From a virus, in IMG/VR virus record IMGVR_UViG_3300000829_000041, positions 1 to 30,490 of that record: 30,490 bases of DNA. The stretch is one strand, 5' to 3'. The first letter of the stretch is position 1. Every line of letters starts with the position of its first letter. The translations under genes and the position numbers were made by a program. The notes under the pieces are model-generated. The model was not told the DNA's origin. It searched no databases and was given only the letters and a program-made list of their open reading frames with translations. Below are positions 21,298 to 28,805 of the stretch, one piece after another.

Positions 21298-22317
21298 CTA
21301 GCTGTTGGTGCCCTGAATCCCGGTCAGGCGGGCAAACGCACGCTCTTTTTTGGCGAGGCGACCCATTCCCCATTCAATGTGCGCCATTTTCTTAGAACCG
21401 ATCTGGCCCTGCATCTCAGGCACGAGGGTCTGAGGTTGAAACACATCTAGCGCCTCGGGATCGGTGTTGGTGATGTATGCCGATGTGTAGACCGTACCAC
21501 CTGACGCGCCTGTGACTGTCTCCGTTGCAGAGATCACAGGGGTGGAGCCGTCCGCTTTCCATCCAACTTTCTGCACAATCGCTTTTTTGTACTTGAGCAT
21601 GTCGTTGCCAAACTGGTCTTTTTCAATAGAGAACATTCGCCCCATTTGGAGCGCCGTTACCCAGTTAGTAACGAGCTGGTAATCCATTGAGATAACGCAG
21701 TTTTGTCCCTCGCGGCTACCCATCCAGAAAAGCTTTTTGTCGATCTCGCCGCACAAAATAAGTGCGGCGTTTGCACTAAGCCCGCCCGTGGACAGGTTGA
21801 TCGTGGGGGTCTGGGACTTAGAGTTTGGATCGAGCTTGTACTGCGTGGGGTTGTCCAGCATGGTCTTTAGACCAGCAGGGCAGTCCTCGTACGAGACAAG
21901 CGCGGGGTTGGCATTAAACCAAACGTCCTCAATCTCGAAGTCCAGCGCGGTCTGCCACATGGAGAACTGCTCCGCCACGGGGTCGGTGATGAGCTTGCCT
22001 GCCTTGTAGGCACGAAGCTCGGCGACATCGAACTCCAGATCATTGGCAATGATGTGAAGCTCTGCTTCAACGGCGCGAGTTTTACCCTTGGTGGCTTCCG
22101 ATTGCTCATTAAGCTTACGCCAACCGATAGGGGGCAGTCCCGCATGGGTGAGCTGTCGCCCTTGCACCTTCAAGCTCGGATCTGTCCGAAACTTGAAGTA
22201 CTTAATCATCATGTCTCCCGCATAGATGCTTTTAGCGAGCTTCATCGCCATGGCACTATTAGAGAGTTTCGCCCAGTCGTAAAGCGACATGGGAGTCCTA
22301 AAATCAACTACCGACAT
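21298..22317 (-). CDS. Major capsid protein, HK97-fold type, 339 aa
   Basis: Forms the icosahedral shell. The ATG at 22317 has AAGGAG about ten bases upstream. N-terminal helix (MSVVDFRTPMSLYDWAKLSNSAMAMKLAKSIYAG) and acidic helix with ANDLEFDVAELRAYKAGKL are followed by TDPVAEQFSMWQTALDFEIEDVWFNAN and the P-loop-like domain region with LFWMGSREGQNCVISMDYQLVTNWV; the end has PEMQGQIGSKKMAHIEWGMGRLAKKERAFARLTGIQG. Length of about 340 and placement between scaffold and decoration protein fit a short-tailed phage capsid protein. No separate protease gene is visible, consistent with a scaffold-dependent, non-cleaved head. Confidence 0.8.
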   Translation of the reverse strand: MSVVDFRTPMSLYDWAKLSNSAMAMKLAKSIYAGDMMIKYFKFRTDPSLKVQGRQLTHAGLPPIGWRKLNEQSEATKGKTRAVEAELHIIANDLEFDVAELRAYKAGKLITDPVAEQFSMWQTALDFEIEDVWFNANPALVSYEDCPAGLKTMLDNPTQYKLDPNSKSQTPTINLSTGGLSANAALILCGEIDKKLFWMGSREGQNCVISMDYQLVTNWVTALQMGRMFSIEKDQFGNDMLKYKKAIVQKVGWKADGSTPVISATETVTGASGGTVYTSAYITNTDPEALDVFQPQTLVPEMQGQIGSKKMAHIEWGMGRLAKKERAFARLTGIQGTNS

Positions 22318-22360
22318 ACTACTCTGCTCCTTCCGCGCCGAAAGCGCGTTGCAAGTTCCT

Positions 22361-23080
22361 CTACAGCCCTAGGAGACTCCCCCAGTCGCTGTCCTCGTCG
22401 AGCACCTTCCCACCACTCAGGCGGGAAGAGCTTCCACCGGCAGGGACGAACGCGCCCCCATCCTCGGTTTTTGCGGCCACGTACTTGGCTACTGCCTCGT
22501 CCGTGAGCTTCTTAGCGGTCGCGCTCTGGCGGGCCGCGATTGTGCGCAGCGCGTTGGGCTCGATCCCCTGACCTGAGAGCAGCTTGAGCGTCTCCACGTC
22601 AGCACCAGGAAACTCACTGGTCACTTGAGTGAAGAACGCATCGAGCTGTGCAGCCCGCGCCACTTGCTGGGCCTGCGTCTGGGCTTGCTCGCGCTCCATG
22701 CGGGCCGTGGTGGCCTCGACACGCGCTTCGAGCAGCTCGTTGGCGGCTTCCGTGCTCAGCTCGCCCGCCTCGATCCGTGCGCCCAGTTGCTGGCGATACG
22801 GCTCAATGGCCTGAGCGACTTGCTGAGAAAGCGCCGCCTCACGCGCATCTGCCAGGATCTGGGCACGCTCTTCCGGGCTGGCCTGAGAGAGCATCTGCAG
22901 GAGCTCGTCTTGACCCATGGGGGATTCTTCTGCTACGAGAGGCTCCGCCACAGGCAATTCCTCGGTCACAGGTAGCGCCTCGCCCACGGGTTCCGGTGCA
23001 GGCTCGGGGGCAGGCTCGGGCGTAGCGCTGGCAGTGCCAAGCAGCTCGTCTACAGCGTCCATCGGGTTGTCTTCGTCCAT
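22361..23080 (-). CDS. Scaffolding protein, 239 aa
   Basis: Internal assembly scaffold. Residues 1-60 are acidic with repeated PEPAPEPAPEP and VTEELPVAEPLVAEE stretches; residues about 65-150 form a long charged coiled coil (AREAALSQQVAQAIEPYRQQLGARIEAGELSTEAANELLEARVEATTARMEREQAQTQAQ); the end contains a basic helix and a short acidic tail (VLDEDSDWGSLLGL). This bipartite helical, acidic pattern immediately before the capsid gene is standard for scaffolds. ATG at 23080 preceded by AGGAGATAGGAG. Confidence 0.8.
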   Translation of the reverse strand: MDEDNPMDAVDELLGTASATPEPAPEPAPEPVGEALPVTEELPVAEPLVAEESPMGQDELLQMLSQASPEERAQILADAREAALSQQVAQAIEPYRQQLGARIEAGELSTEAANELLEARVEATTARMEREQAQTQAQQVARAAQLDAFFTQVTSEFPGADVETLKLLSGQGIEPNALRTIAARQSATAKKLTDEAVAKYVAAKTEDGGAFVPAGGSSSRLSGGKVLDEDSDWGSLLGL

Positions 23081-23091
23081 TCTCCTATCTC

Positions 23092-24894
23092 CTACATCCT
23101 CTCTTCCAGTTGCGCGGCGATCATCTGGCGCTTCTGGTCTAGCTCTCGCTTCTTGCGGAGCGCTTCGACTGCCTTACTGGCAGCAGGGCTGGCCATGAGG
23201 CCAAAGATCATCTCCTGGGTATCAGGATCAGCGGGGTCGCCCAGAAGTCCCGCAGCCGCCCAGTCTTGAATCGCGGAGTCCTGAGCCTCGGGAGTGCTCG
23301 GGGTCAGGCTTCCCTTCACGACTCGAACCACGGCGCTCCCACCCGCTGTGAGAGCCCCCAGACGAGAGACACTGATCCGTCCTTCTTCCGGGTTCTTGGT
23401 ATCGTCGAGCCCCCAGGCGCGGGGCTCACGCACATACTTGCCCAAGATCACGCCACGGCGACGCGCACGCTCCTCGATAAAGCGCTCCAGGCGGGCGGAA
23501 AACGGGGCGTTCTGGGTGTTGTCGGCATCGAGCGCGATCCGCAGAGCGTAGCCAGAGGGTTTCTCCCCACCCATGTTCATGAGCTGGTTTACGTGGACAC
23601 CTGCGATATCCGACATCTGGCGCTCCAGCACGGCCAGCGCTTCGGGCGTGTCCGAATGAACGGTGGGGGAGGCTGCAAGCTGACCCATGCTTTTCGTCCA
23701 GATCGTGACAAAGTTCCCACTCTCCTCGACCGGCGCTTGGAGCCTCTCCTCGATGTCCGCCCCGCTGCCGTCGTTAGGGTCGCGGAAGAACACGTATTTC
23801 CTGTTATTGCGCTCGGCTAGCCAGCGGCTCTGGAGTAGGTTATAGGAGAACTGGGGCTCGACCAGATCGCACACAATCCCCCGGTGGTAGCACGTCCCCA
23901 CTTGCTCCTGGTACCCCAGGTGCAAGAGCGGGATCATGCCACAGGGTAGCTCGCCTTTGTAGAAGACATCGTTGCCACAGACCACAATCGTGCGCCCTTT
24001 GCGAAAGCGAGCGGTGGCTTTCTCGTACATAAAGAGCACCGTGGGGTTCTTGGTATCCTTGGCGGCCTGGCCGTTAGCTGCCCAGGGTGAAGTGAAGACC
24101 TCTTTGAGTGAGCGCCATAAGTTGGTCGCACCCAGCATGCCTGTCTCAGGAACGCGCCCATAGCGGCGCTCGACCTCGGCGAGGGGCATCTCAACGGCAT
24201 GAATGACCCACTGGCAATCTTCCCACCGTGCGGCTCTGGGGTCGGCGTACACATCCCAGCCCGGTACGATCACCTCGACCAGATCACCCACGGGGCGCTC
24301 TTCGTAGCCGACAATCTCGCCTGTTTTGTCCCACTTGACCGGGACACTGGCTAATGCGGTCGGGTCCCAATACTGCAAGAGGAACGAATCGCCGACTGTC
24401 CAGGACAAGCGCGAGAGCCTCTGGAGCTGGGCGCGTGAGTCGAGCTTGGCGTTGTAGTGCTCCTCGGCGACGCGCAGCTCCTGGGCAGCTCTCTGGTCGA
24501 GGTCGCGCTTGGTCAGCGGCTGGATGAGTGCGCCAGGCTCCATCATGGTGAAGCGCGCAACAGCCATCGAGCCAAAGCCACGGATAAGGTTGGTAGGTCG
24601 CCAGAAGTCTAGGTCGTCTGGGTTGCGTCCATCCTCCAGGGTGCGAGTCGCCGCGTTATACTTCAGGTGTGAGTAGCCACGCTCCGCCGCAATGCACATT
24701 GCCCACTCGGGCTCTAAGTCTTGGCGGGCTTGCATGGCCAGCTCAAAGCGCTGGGTCACTAGCTCGATAAGTGCCTGATCGTCTTCTCCCGCGCTCTTGC
24801 TCACCTGCTGCACAGACGAAGCATCGGGCTCGCTCTCTGGATCGCTGGGATTCAGGAGCGGGGCAGGCTTGGAGCGAGAGAACGGCCAGTGCAT
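23092..24894 (-). CDS. Portal protein, 600 aa
   Basis: Ring protein at the DNA-entry vertex of the head. After a flexible N-terminus (residues 1-35) the core starts RFELAMQARQDLEPEWAMCIAAERGYSHLKYNAATR, which is common in portals of short-tailed phages, followed by FWRPTNLIRGFGSMAVARFTMMEPGALIQP, GDSFLLQYWDP and the stretch EVIVPGWDVYADPRAARWEDCQWVIHAVEMPLAEVERRYG. Later QFSYNLLQSRWLAERNNRKYVFFRD and SGYALRIALDADNTQNAPFSARLERFIEERARRRG are also typical. Located five bp downstream of the coiled-coil gene and just before the scaffold. Confidence 0.85.
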   Translation of the reverse strand: MHWPFSRSKPAPLLNPSDPESEPDASSVQQVSKSAGEDDQALIELVTQRFELAMQARQDLEPEWAMCIAAERGYSHLKYNAATRTLEDGRNPDDLDFWRPTNLIRGFGSMAVARFTMMEPGALIQPLTKRDLDQRAAQELRVAEEHYNAKLDSRAQLQRLSRLSWTVGDSFLLQYWDPTALASVPVKWDKTGEIVGYEERPVGDLVEVIVPGWDVYADPRAARWEDCQWVIHAVEMPLAEVERRYGRVPETGMLGATNLWRSLKEVFTSPWAANGQAAKDTKNPTVLFMYEKATARFRKGRTIVVCGNDVFYKGELPCGMIPLLHLGYQEQVGTCYHRGIVCDLVEPQFSYNLLQSRWLAERNNRKYVFFRDPNDGSGADIEERLQAPVEESGNFVTIWTKSMGQLAASPTVHSDTPEALAVLERQMSDIAGVHVNQLMNMGGEKPSGYALRIALDADNTQNAPFSARLERFIEERARRRGVILGKYVREPRAWGLDDTKNPEEGRISVSRLGALTAGGSAVVRVVKGSLTPSTPEAQDSAIQDWAAAGLLGDPADPDTQEMIFGLMASPAASKAVEALRKKRELDQKRQMIAAQLEERM

Positions 24895-24899
24895 GGGGA

Positions 24900-25355
24900 T
24901 TACTCAGCCGCCGCCAGAAGCTCGACGATCAGAGGACGAAGTGCGGCCTGGTCGTTGGCGGAGAGGGAGCCGTTGGAGAAGATCGCCTCGTTCAAAAGGC
25001 GAGCTGCTGTCTTGAGCGTTGAGGGAGCGTGGTGCAGAGTATCGGCAAGTTTCTTGCGCAGATCTTCCGCTTCAGTCGCGAGAGAAATCTTTTCCGACCG
25101 CAGATCTTCGATGTCTTCAACAACACCACGAATAGGACCACGAATCTCACCAACTGCGGCAGCGTGCATCGAAGCGATTGTTTCACACGCGCCCTCGTAG
25201 GACTCCTTAAACTGACCAAGCCCAAGATCTAGCTCACTAATCTGAGATAGGAGCTTATCGTTCTCGTCGGTCAGGCGAACATTGGCCGCATTCGCCGCCG
25301 CTAGAAGCCCTTCAGGAGTCGTCGCTTCCGCCGCTTTATCTTTTTCAGTTGCCAT
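24900..25355 (-). CDS. Coiled-coil protein before the portal, 151 aa
   Basis: Ala/Glu/Asp/Leu-rich helical protein (MATEKDKAAEATTPEGLLAAANAANVRLTDENDKLLSQISELDLGLGQ...; later EDIEDLRSEKISLATEAEDLRKKLADTLHH) with two predicted coiled coils separated near residues 65-75. No family recognised. Acidic helical proteins just upstream of portals are sometimes additional scaffold or head proteins, so this role is possible. ATG at 25355 has no strong ribosome site and follows the small membrane protein gene by five bases. Confidence 0.6.
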   Translation of the reverse strand: MATEKDKAAEATTPEGLLAAANAANVRLTDENDKLLSQISELDLGLGQFKESYEGACETIASMHAAAVGEIRGPIRGVVEDIEDLRSEKISLATEAEDLRKKLADTLHHAPSTLKTAARLLNEAIFSNGSLSANDQAALRPLIVELLAAAE

Positions 25356-25360
25356 AGTTT

Positions 25361-25594
25361 TTAGTCCAAGTACCTCGGCGCTATCGCCTGGGTCTTTGCT
25401 GCCTCTCGCCGTGCCAGTTGCCTTGCCTGCGTGTTTCGGAGCGCTAGGGTATCAAGGCTCTCGCGCAGGAGCTTCCAGAAGCCGGGCTGAACCTGACCAC
25501 ACCGCAGCAAGCGCAGCTCACTGGCCAGCCAAAGCAAGCCAAGAGCCACGATCCACAACGGTGCGGCCATGATCCAGAGAGAAGAGAGCCCCAT
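25361..25594 (-). CDS. Small membrane protein, 77 aa
   Basis: Starts MGLSSLWIMAAPLWIVALGLLWLASELRLLRCGQ: one hydrophobic helix of about 20 residues (7-26), then a basic, Arg-rich cytoplasmic-like tail (ESLDTLALRNTQARQLARREAAKTQAIAPRYLD). The ATG at 25594 is embedded in the 25-bp repeat element, just as with the 228-aa gene at 8081, so this gene is likely the first of the head operon. A second in-frame ATG is at 25570. No family recognised. Confidence 0.6.
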   Translation of the reverse strand: MGLSSLWIMAAPLWIVALGLLWLASELRLLRCGQVQPGFWKLLRESLDTLALRNTQARQLARREAAKTQAIAPRYLD

Positions 25595-25640
25595 ATCTAA
25601 ATATATGCTCCAAGTGCTGAGCGTCCGTGCTTCGAGTGGA
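25591..25640 (-). promoter_or_regulatory. Promoter-like repeat element, copy 1
   Basis: The 25 bp at 25591-25615 are identical to 8078-8102 and cover the ATG of the small membrane protein. Upstream, about 23 bp further, is a diverged second half (ACTCGAAGCAC, compared with ACTTGGAGCAT). The element follows a rho-independent terminator by about nine bases, which is where a new promoter would be expected. The ATG lies at the end of the AT-rich tract, so a transcript beginning here would have almost no leader. Confidence 0.65.
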
Positions 25641-25648
25641 TGGGTATG

Positions 25649-25674
25649 AAAAAAGCCCCGTCCGTAGCGGGGTT
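25649..25674 (-). terminator. Rho-independent terminator
   Basis: On the minus strand CCCCG and CGGGG arms (25668-25672 with 25656-25660, seven-base loop) are followed by six T. It lies 12 bp after the stop of the Cys-rich gene and ends the recombinase-terminase-HAD transcription unit before the promoter-like repeat. Confidence 0.8.
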
Positions 25675-25685
25675 ATCCTAAAATT

Positions 25686-25892
25686 TCAATCGAAACTTGG
25701 GCCACCTGTCTTGTATTTAGCGACCGGCACATTGGCGAAGATCTTCTGAAGGGAAGTCTGGGGGTTTTCGCAGTCGCACAGAGGGTACGTCCGGTGCGAC
25801 AAGACAATATCCTGAGGCGGGGTTATCCAATGTCCGCAGTTCGCGCATTTCTCCCCCATGACGCGCTGCGCATGCTTCTCTTTCTCGCTCAC
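25686..25892 (-). CDS. Small Cys-rich, zinc-ribbon-like protein, 68 aa
   Basis: Starts at GTG 25892, whose GTGA overlaps the stop of the HAD gene (a longer ATG start at 25916 lies inside the HAD gene). Contains CANCGHW at about residues 16-22 and CDCEN near 39-43, so four cysteines are spaced like a zinc ribbon; the rest is polar. No named family recognised. Coupled to the HAD protein and placed between TerL and the terminator. Could be a DNA- or protein-binding accessory factor for packaging, but this is not supported beyond context. Confidence 0.6.
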   Translation of the reverse strand: MSEKEKHAQRVMGEKCANCGHWITPPQDIVLSHRTYPLCDCENPQTSLQKIFANVPVAKYKTGGPSFD

Positions 25893-26284
25893 AGCAATCC
25901 CTCTTTCTCCAGCCACTTCTCAACGGCATCCCAGTTCACCATGTCCCGCTCTCCTGGCTCGCCTGGGAGCAGAGGACAGCCAAGGGCCGCATCGTCGATA
26001 TAGAGGTTGGCGTATGCCTTCGGGCTCTGGCTCCAGTATTGGGATGGGTTTGAATTGACTCCATAGAGAGGAATGCTACGGACCGCAAACCATGCAGCAG
26101 CATCGGTGAGAACCTTGCGGTCTTCAGAATCGCTACGCATCGTCCAAAGAATGAGCTTGTGCCCATTGGCGACAAGACGCTTCAGAACCTGGACGGCTCC
26201 AGGAACGTCGCGCCCAACCTTCGGAAACTCATGGGTAACGCAAGTACCGTCGAAGTCAACAGCGATAATGATTTTGTTATTCAT
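25889..26284 (-). CDS. HAD-superfamily phosphatase-like protein, 131 aa
   Basis: A small C0-type (no cap) HAD hydrolase. Starts MNNKIIIAVDFDGTCVTHEFP at ATG 26284 with AAGGAAAGAG upstream; a 29-residue longer form lacks this site. Motif I is DFDGT at residues 10-14 (Asp10 nucleophile, Asp12 acid/base), motif II is Thr48 in LILWTMRSD, motif III Lys89 (SPKAYAN) and motif IV Asp97-Asp98 (YIDDAALG). All catalytic positions are present. Phage enzymes of this type are usually called HAD hydrolases or 3'-phosphatase-like; the substrate cannot be determined. It lies after TerL and is coupled to the Cys-rich gene. Confidence 0.8.
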   Translation of the reverse strand: MNNKIIIAVDFDGTCVTHEFPKVGRDVPGAVQVLKRLVANGHKLILWTMRSDSEDRKVLTDAAAWFAVRSIPLYGVNSNPSQYWSQSPKAYANLYIDDAALGCPLLPGEPGERDMVNWDAVEKWLEKEGLL

Positions 26285-26312
26285 ACTCTCTTTCCTTGCT
26301 CCCTCTGGAGCG

Positions 26313-27929
26313 TCAATTGATCCTTGCGCCTTTGGTCTTGCCCTTGAGCCAGCTCGGACGGTTGCGGTCATAGGCCAGCTTTTCGTCGAGCTGCTCAGGG
26401 CTTTTTGGCGGCGGTTGGATCGAGCGATGTAGCCCCATCCTCAGAGCATCGGCAGGGTGGTCTTCCTGCTTGGGAGCCTGCTCGATCTCCTCACGATCTA
26501 TGGCATCCTCGTCGAGGCTATTTAACACTCGGATCAAGTGCTTGCACGTCGCCAGAATCCGAAAGCGGGGGAGCGCGTATTCCTCGCCATCACTCCGAAT
26601 CTCCGTGCGGGTTGCATGTAAGAAACGCTTCACGGTGCGCCAGCCAGCCTTGCGGTCTTTGTCGCCCTTGACGGCTGGCAAGCCTCTCTCCCAGTAGACC
26701 TCAGCAGCATATTTGCCTACACCCGCTCTCCTGGGTGTGCTTGCGTCCTCGGGCGGGAAGGTGCTTGCCCAGTCCATGGGGAGGCTCTCAAAGCCGCCAC
26801 GGGATTTCTCGTCAGGCCCTTGCCAGCGTGACAGCTCCCAGCGACCCTCACGATCTCGCACGGGCGAGGCAAGCCCCCACTTCTCCAGACACTCCAGAAT
26901 GAGCTGGGCTTGCTCGTCGTCGCCCTTGCCCGCATCGTAGATCTCGTCCACCGCGTAAATATCGCCCAGGTGATCCTGCACCAGGAGCGCAAAGTAGAAC
27001 GTCGGGCTCGTGGCGCTGGTGCCGTAGTCCACCGTGCCCCACCAGTTGCACCAGAGCCCGATGTGTAAGGGTAGAGACGCGATGACGTGCCATGGCTCTG
27101 CGTGGTAGGTAAAGTGGCCACGCTCCTCATCCCAGACGGGAAAGCGGTGCTCCTCCTCAAACTCGTCAAAGAACCTACCCTGGCGATCCAGGAATCCCGC
27201 CTCGATCTCTTGGTGGAACTCTGCGGTCGAGAGGTCTTTGCGCAGGCTCTCGATCTCACTGGGGGCGATATGAGGGTTAGATCTCGTGGGCATCTGCCAG
27301 CTCTTCCAGTCGGGATCATAGGTCTCGTCCTCAGGCTGTCCCTTGCGCCAGAGCCCATGGTAATCATCGCGACCTCGGGGAGTGGACGGGAACCATGCGC
27401 GACCTCGGTAGTCGGCCAGGGCGGGACGGATCGCCATGCGCCACGCGACCATGAGGTGCCGAGACTTAGCGGCCTCGTTGATGATCACGTCTTTGTATTT
27501 GCGCCCGCGACAAGCTTCTGGGTCGCCATCCAGGCTCCAGAACTCGATGATCCCGCCATTGACAAGTTCCAGGCGCTTGTTCTGCTCACTGACGCTCTTG
27601 GTCGCGGGCTTACAGTACGCTTTCATGGCTCGCCAGACATCGAGCAGGCTCTTGTACGTGGGCTGAAACCACCCGACAGGAAGAGCGTGGAGGACAAGGC
27701 TCTCGATGCCGATGTTGATACACATGACATCTTTACCAAAACGTCGCCCGCAGCAGATCACATTGAAGCGCTTGGACTCCCGCTTAATCTGCTCTTGGGC
27801 GCTATGCAGACTCGGTATCCGAATCGTCGGGGGAGATACAGACGTACTCAATTTTGATTTCTTGTGCGACACTTCCCGCGCTTTCTGAATCTCCCGCCGC
27901 ATCGCCCTTGCTCTCGTCCTGGCCGCCAT
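26313..27929 (-). CDS. Terminase large subunit, 538 aa
   Basis: DNA-packaging motor with ATPase and nuclease. Walker A-like CGRRFGKD at residues 60-67, Walker B with catalytic Glu in DVIINEAA (147-154), coupling motif PSTPRG (181-186). The nuclease part has VDYGTS (Asp301), VDEIYD (about 327-332) and HPADALRMG (Asp494), the usual RNase H-like metal ligands. The ATG at 27929 has GGAG eight bases upstream and overlaps the small terminase gene by 128 bp; in-frame starts at 27902 (ATG) or 27872 (GTG) would shorten this. Works with the small subunit to fill the prohead through the portal. Confidence 0.9.
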   Translation of the reverse strand: MAARTRARAMRREIQKAREVSHKKSKLSTSVSPPTIRIPSLHSAQEQIKRESKRFNVICCGRRFGKDVMCINIGIESLVLHALPVGWFQPTYKSLLDVWRAMKAYCKPATKSVSEQNKRLELVNGGIIEFWSLDGDPEACRGRKYKDVIINEAAKSRHLMVAWRMAIRPALADYRGRAWFPSTPRGRDDYHGLWRKGQPEDETYDPDWKSWQMPTRSNPHIAPSEIESLRKDLSTAEFHQEIEAGFLDRQGRFFDEFEEEHRFPVWDEERGHFTYHAEPWHVIASLPLHIGLWCNWWGTVDYGTSATSPTFYFALLVQDHLGDIYAVDEIYDAGKGDDEQAQLILECLEKWGLASPVRDREGRWELSRWQGPDEKSRGGFESLPMDWASTFPPEDASTPRRAGVGKYAAEVYWERGLPAVKGDKDRKAGWRTVKRFLHATRTEIRSDGEEYALPRFRILATCKHLIRVLNSLDEDAIDREEIEQAPKQEDHPADALRMGLHRSIQPPPKSPEQLDEKLAYDRNRPSWLKGKTKGARIN

Positions 27930-28374
27930 CTGGTTTCTCCAACTCTTTCTGGAGAAGCTTCTCCTCCAACTCCGCCAAGCGCAGCTCCAGCTGCGTCAGG
28001 CGAACACGCGATTTCGATTCTACGATCCTCTGGATAGCCTCCGGGCTCTGCCACTCCTCCGGGAATCTCTGAGCCAGGTACCGCCACGCTAGAGCGGGAT
28101 CTCGTGGTATCCGGTTGAGCAGAACTGTCTCGACAGCACCTTGGGCTCTTGCCTCCGCCCGATCCACGCGCTGGGCAAAAGTGAGTTTCTGGCCATCATC
28201 GTGCTCCTCCGTGGAATTTGTAGAATCGCCAAGCCAGTTGTAGAAGGTTTTTTTATCAATCCCTGCCGCAGCACAAGCAGCCGTGCGGGTGTATCCCATC
28301 TCCAGCGCCTTGAGGCAGGTGGTCTGCCTTTCCGGGGTGAAGTGGTGGTACCGCCGGGGGACGATCTCAGACAT
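27802..28374 (-). CDS. Terminase small subunit, 190 aa
   Basis: DNA-recognition subunit of packaging. The preferred start is ATG 28374 (MSEIVPRRYHHFTPERQTTCL), which overlaps the preceding stop by eight bp. Residues about 18-48 are an HTH with TRTAACAAAGIDKKTFYNWLGD; residues about 70-105 contain VLLNRIPRDPALAWRYLAQRFPEEWQ, a pattern of the WRYLxxRFPEEW type seen in many small terminase proteins; then a coiled coil (LTQLELRLAELEEKLLQKELEK) and an acidic tail ending EIKIEYVCISPDDSDTESA. The last 42 codons overlap terL in another frame. Confidence 0.8.
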   Translation of the reverse strand: MSEIVPRRYHHFTPERQTTCLKALEMGYTRTAACAAAGIDKKTFYNWLGDSTNSTEEHDDGQKLTFAQRVDRAEARAQGAVETVLLNRIPRDPALAWRYLAQRFPEEWQSPEAIQRIVESKSRVRLTQLELRLAELEEKLLQKELEKPDGGQDESKGDAAGDSESAGSVAQEIKIEYVCISPDDSDTESA

Positions 28375-28744
28375 TAGCTTCCTCCTCGCAAAGTGCTTGA
28401 GAAGGATCGGTATCATACTGCCCGGACCGCTGCGCGACTCGTGCTAACATCAATATCTGGACTTGTCTTTGCGAATAACGACCTTGCTTTCGCAACTCCA
28501 TGAGAATGCCCCAGCGTATGGCCTGTTGTGCGTATTTGTAAAACCCTCTTGGGGAGCGTGATGCATCCCATTTCAGAGCGGCATTACACAACGCCAAGTG
28601 CCCCTCGGAAAGCAGTTCATCGTAGAGATTCGGACACCCCTTGGCATACTGCCCCGCCAAAACTTTGGGCAAATGTTGCCACTGGTCAATCAGCTTCTCG
28701 GCGCACGGGCAACCCACCAGCCCGCAGTGGGGGCACCGGGTCAC
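28367..28744 (-). CDS. Sigma-factor region 2-only protein with Cys cluster, 125 aa
   Basis: Probable late-transcription regulator. GTG start at 28744 behind a GGGGGGAAG site. The N-terminus has CPHCGLVGCPC (Cys4, 7, 12, 14), like a small zinc finger. Residues about 40-88 match region 2 of sigma-70 factors: LYDELLSEGHLALCNAALKWDASRSPRGFYKYAQQAIRWGILMELRKQ, equivalent to the core-binding and -10 recognition helices. The remaining 37 residues do not form region 4, so -35 recognition is missing. It stands directly before the terminase genes, where many temperate phages have their late-gene activator, so I infer a role in late transcription. Confidence 0.65.
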   Translation of the reverse strand: MTRCPHCGLVGCPCAEKLIDQWQHLPKVLAGQYAKGCPNLYDELLSEGHLALCNAALKWDASRSPRGFYKYAQQAIRWGILMELRKQGRYSQRQVQILMLARVAQRSGQYDTDPSQALCEEEANV

Positions 28745-28805
28745 TCTTCCCCCCGGTTACCATCGAGCGCCACCACACCGCACTGCAAGCAATAAATGAG
28801 ATGAC

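Noticed and set aside
27087-27857. Long plus-strand ORF (256 aa) opposite the terminase gene
   Set aside because: It is a shadow of terL, whose motifs are intact on the minus strand; no ribosome site and composition like a reversed GC-rich gene.
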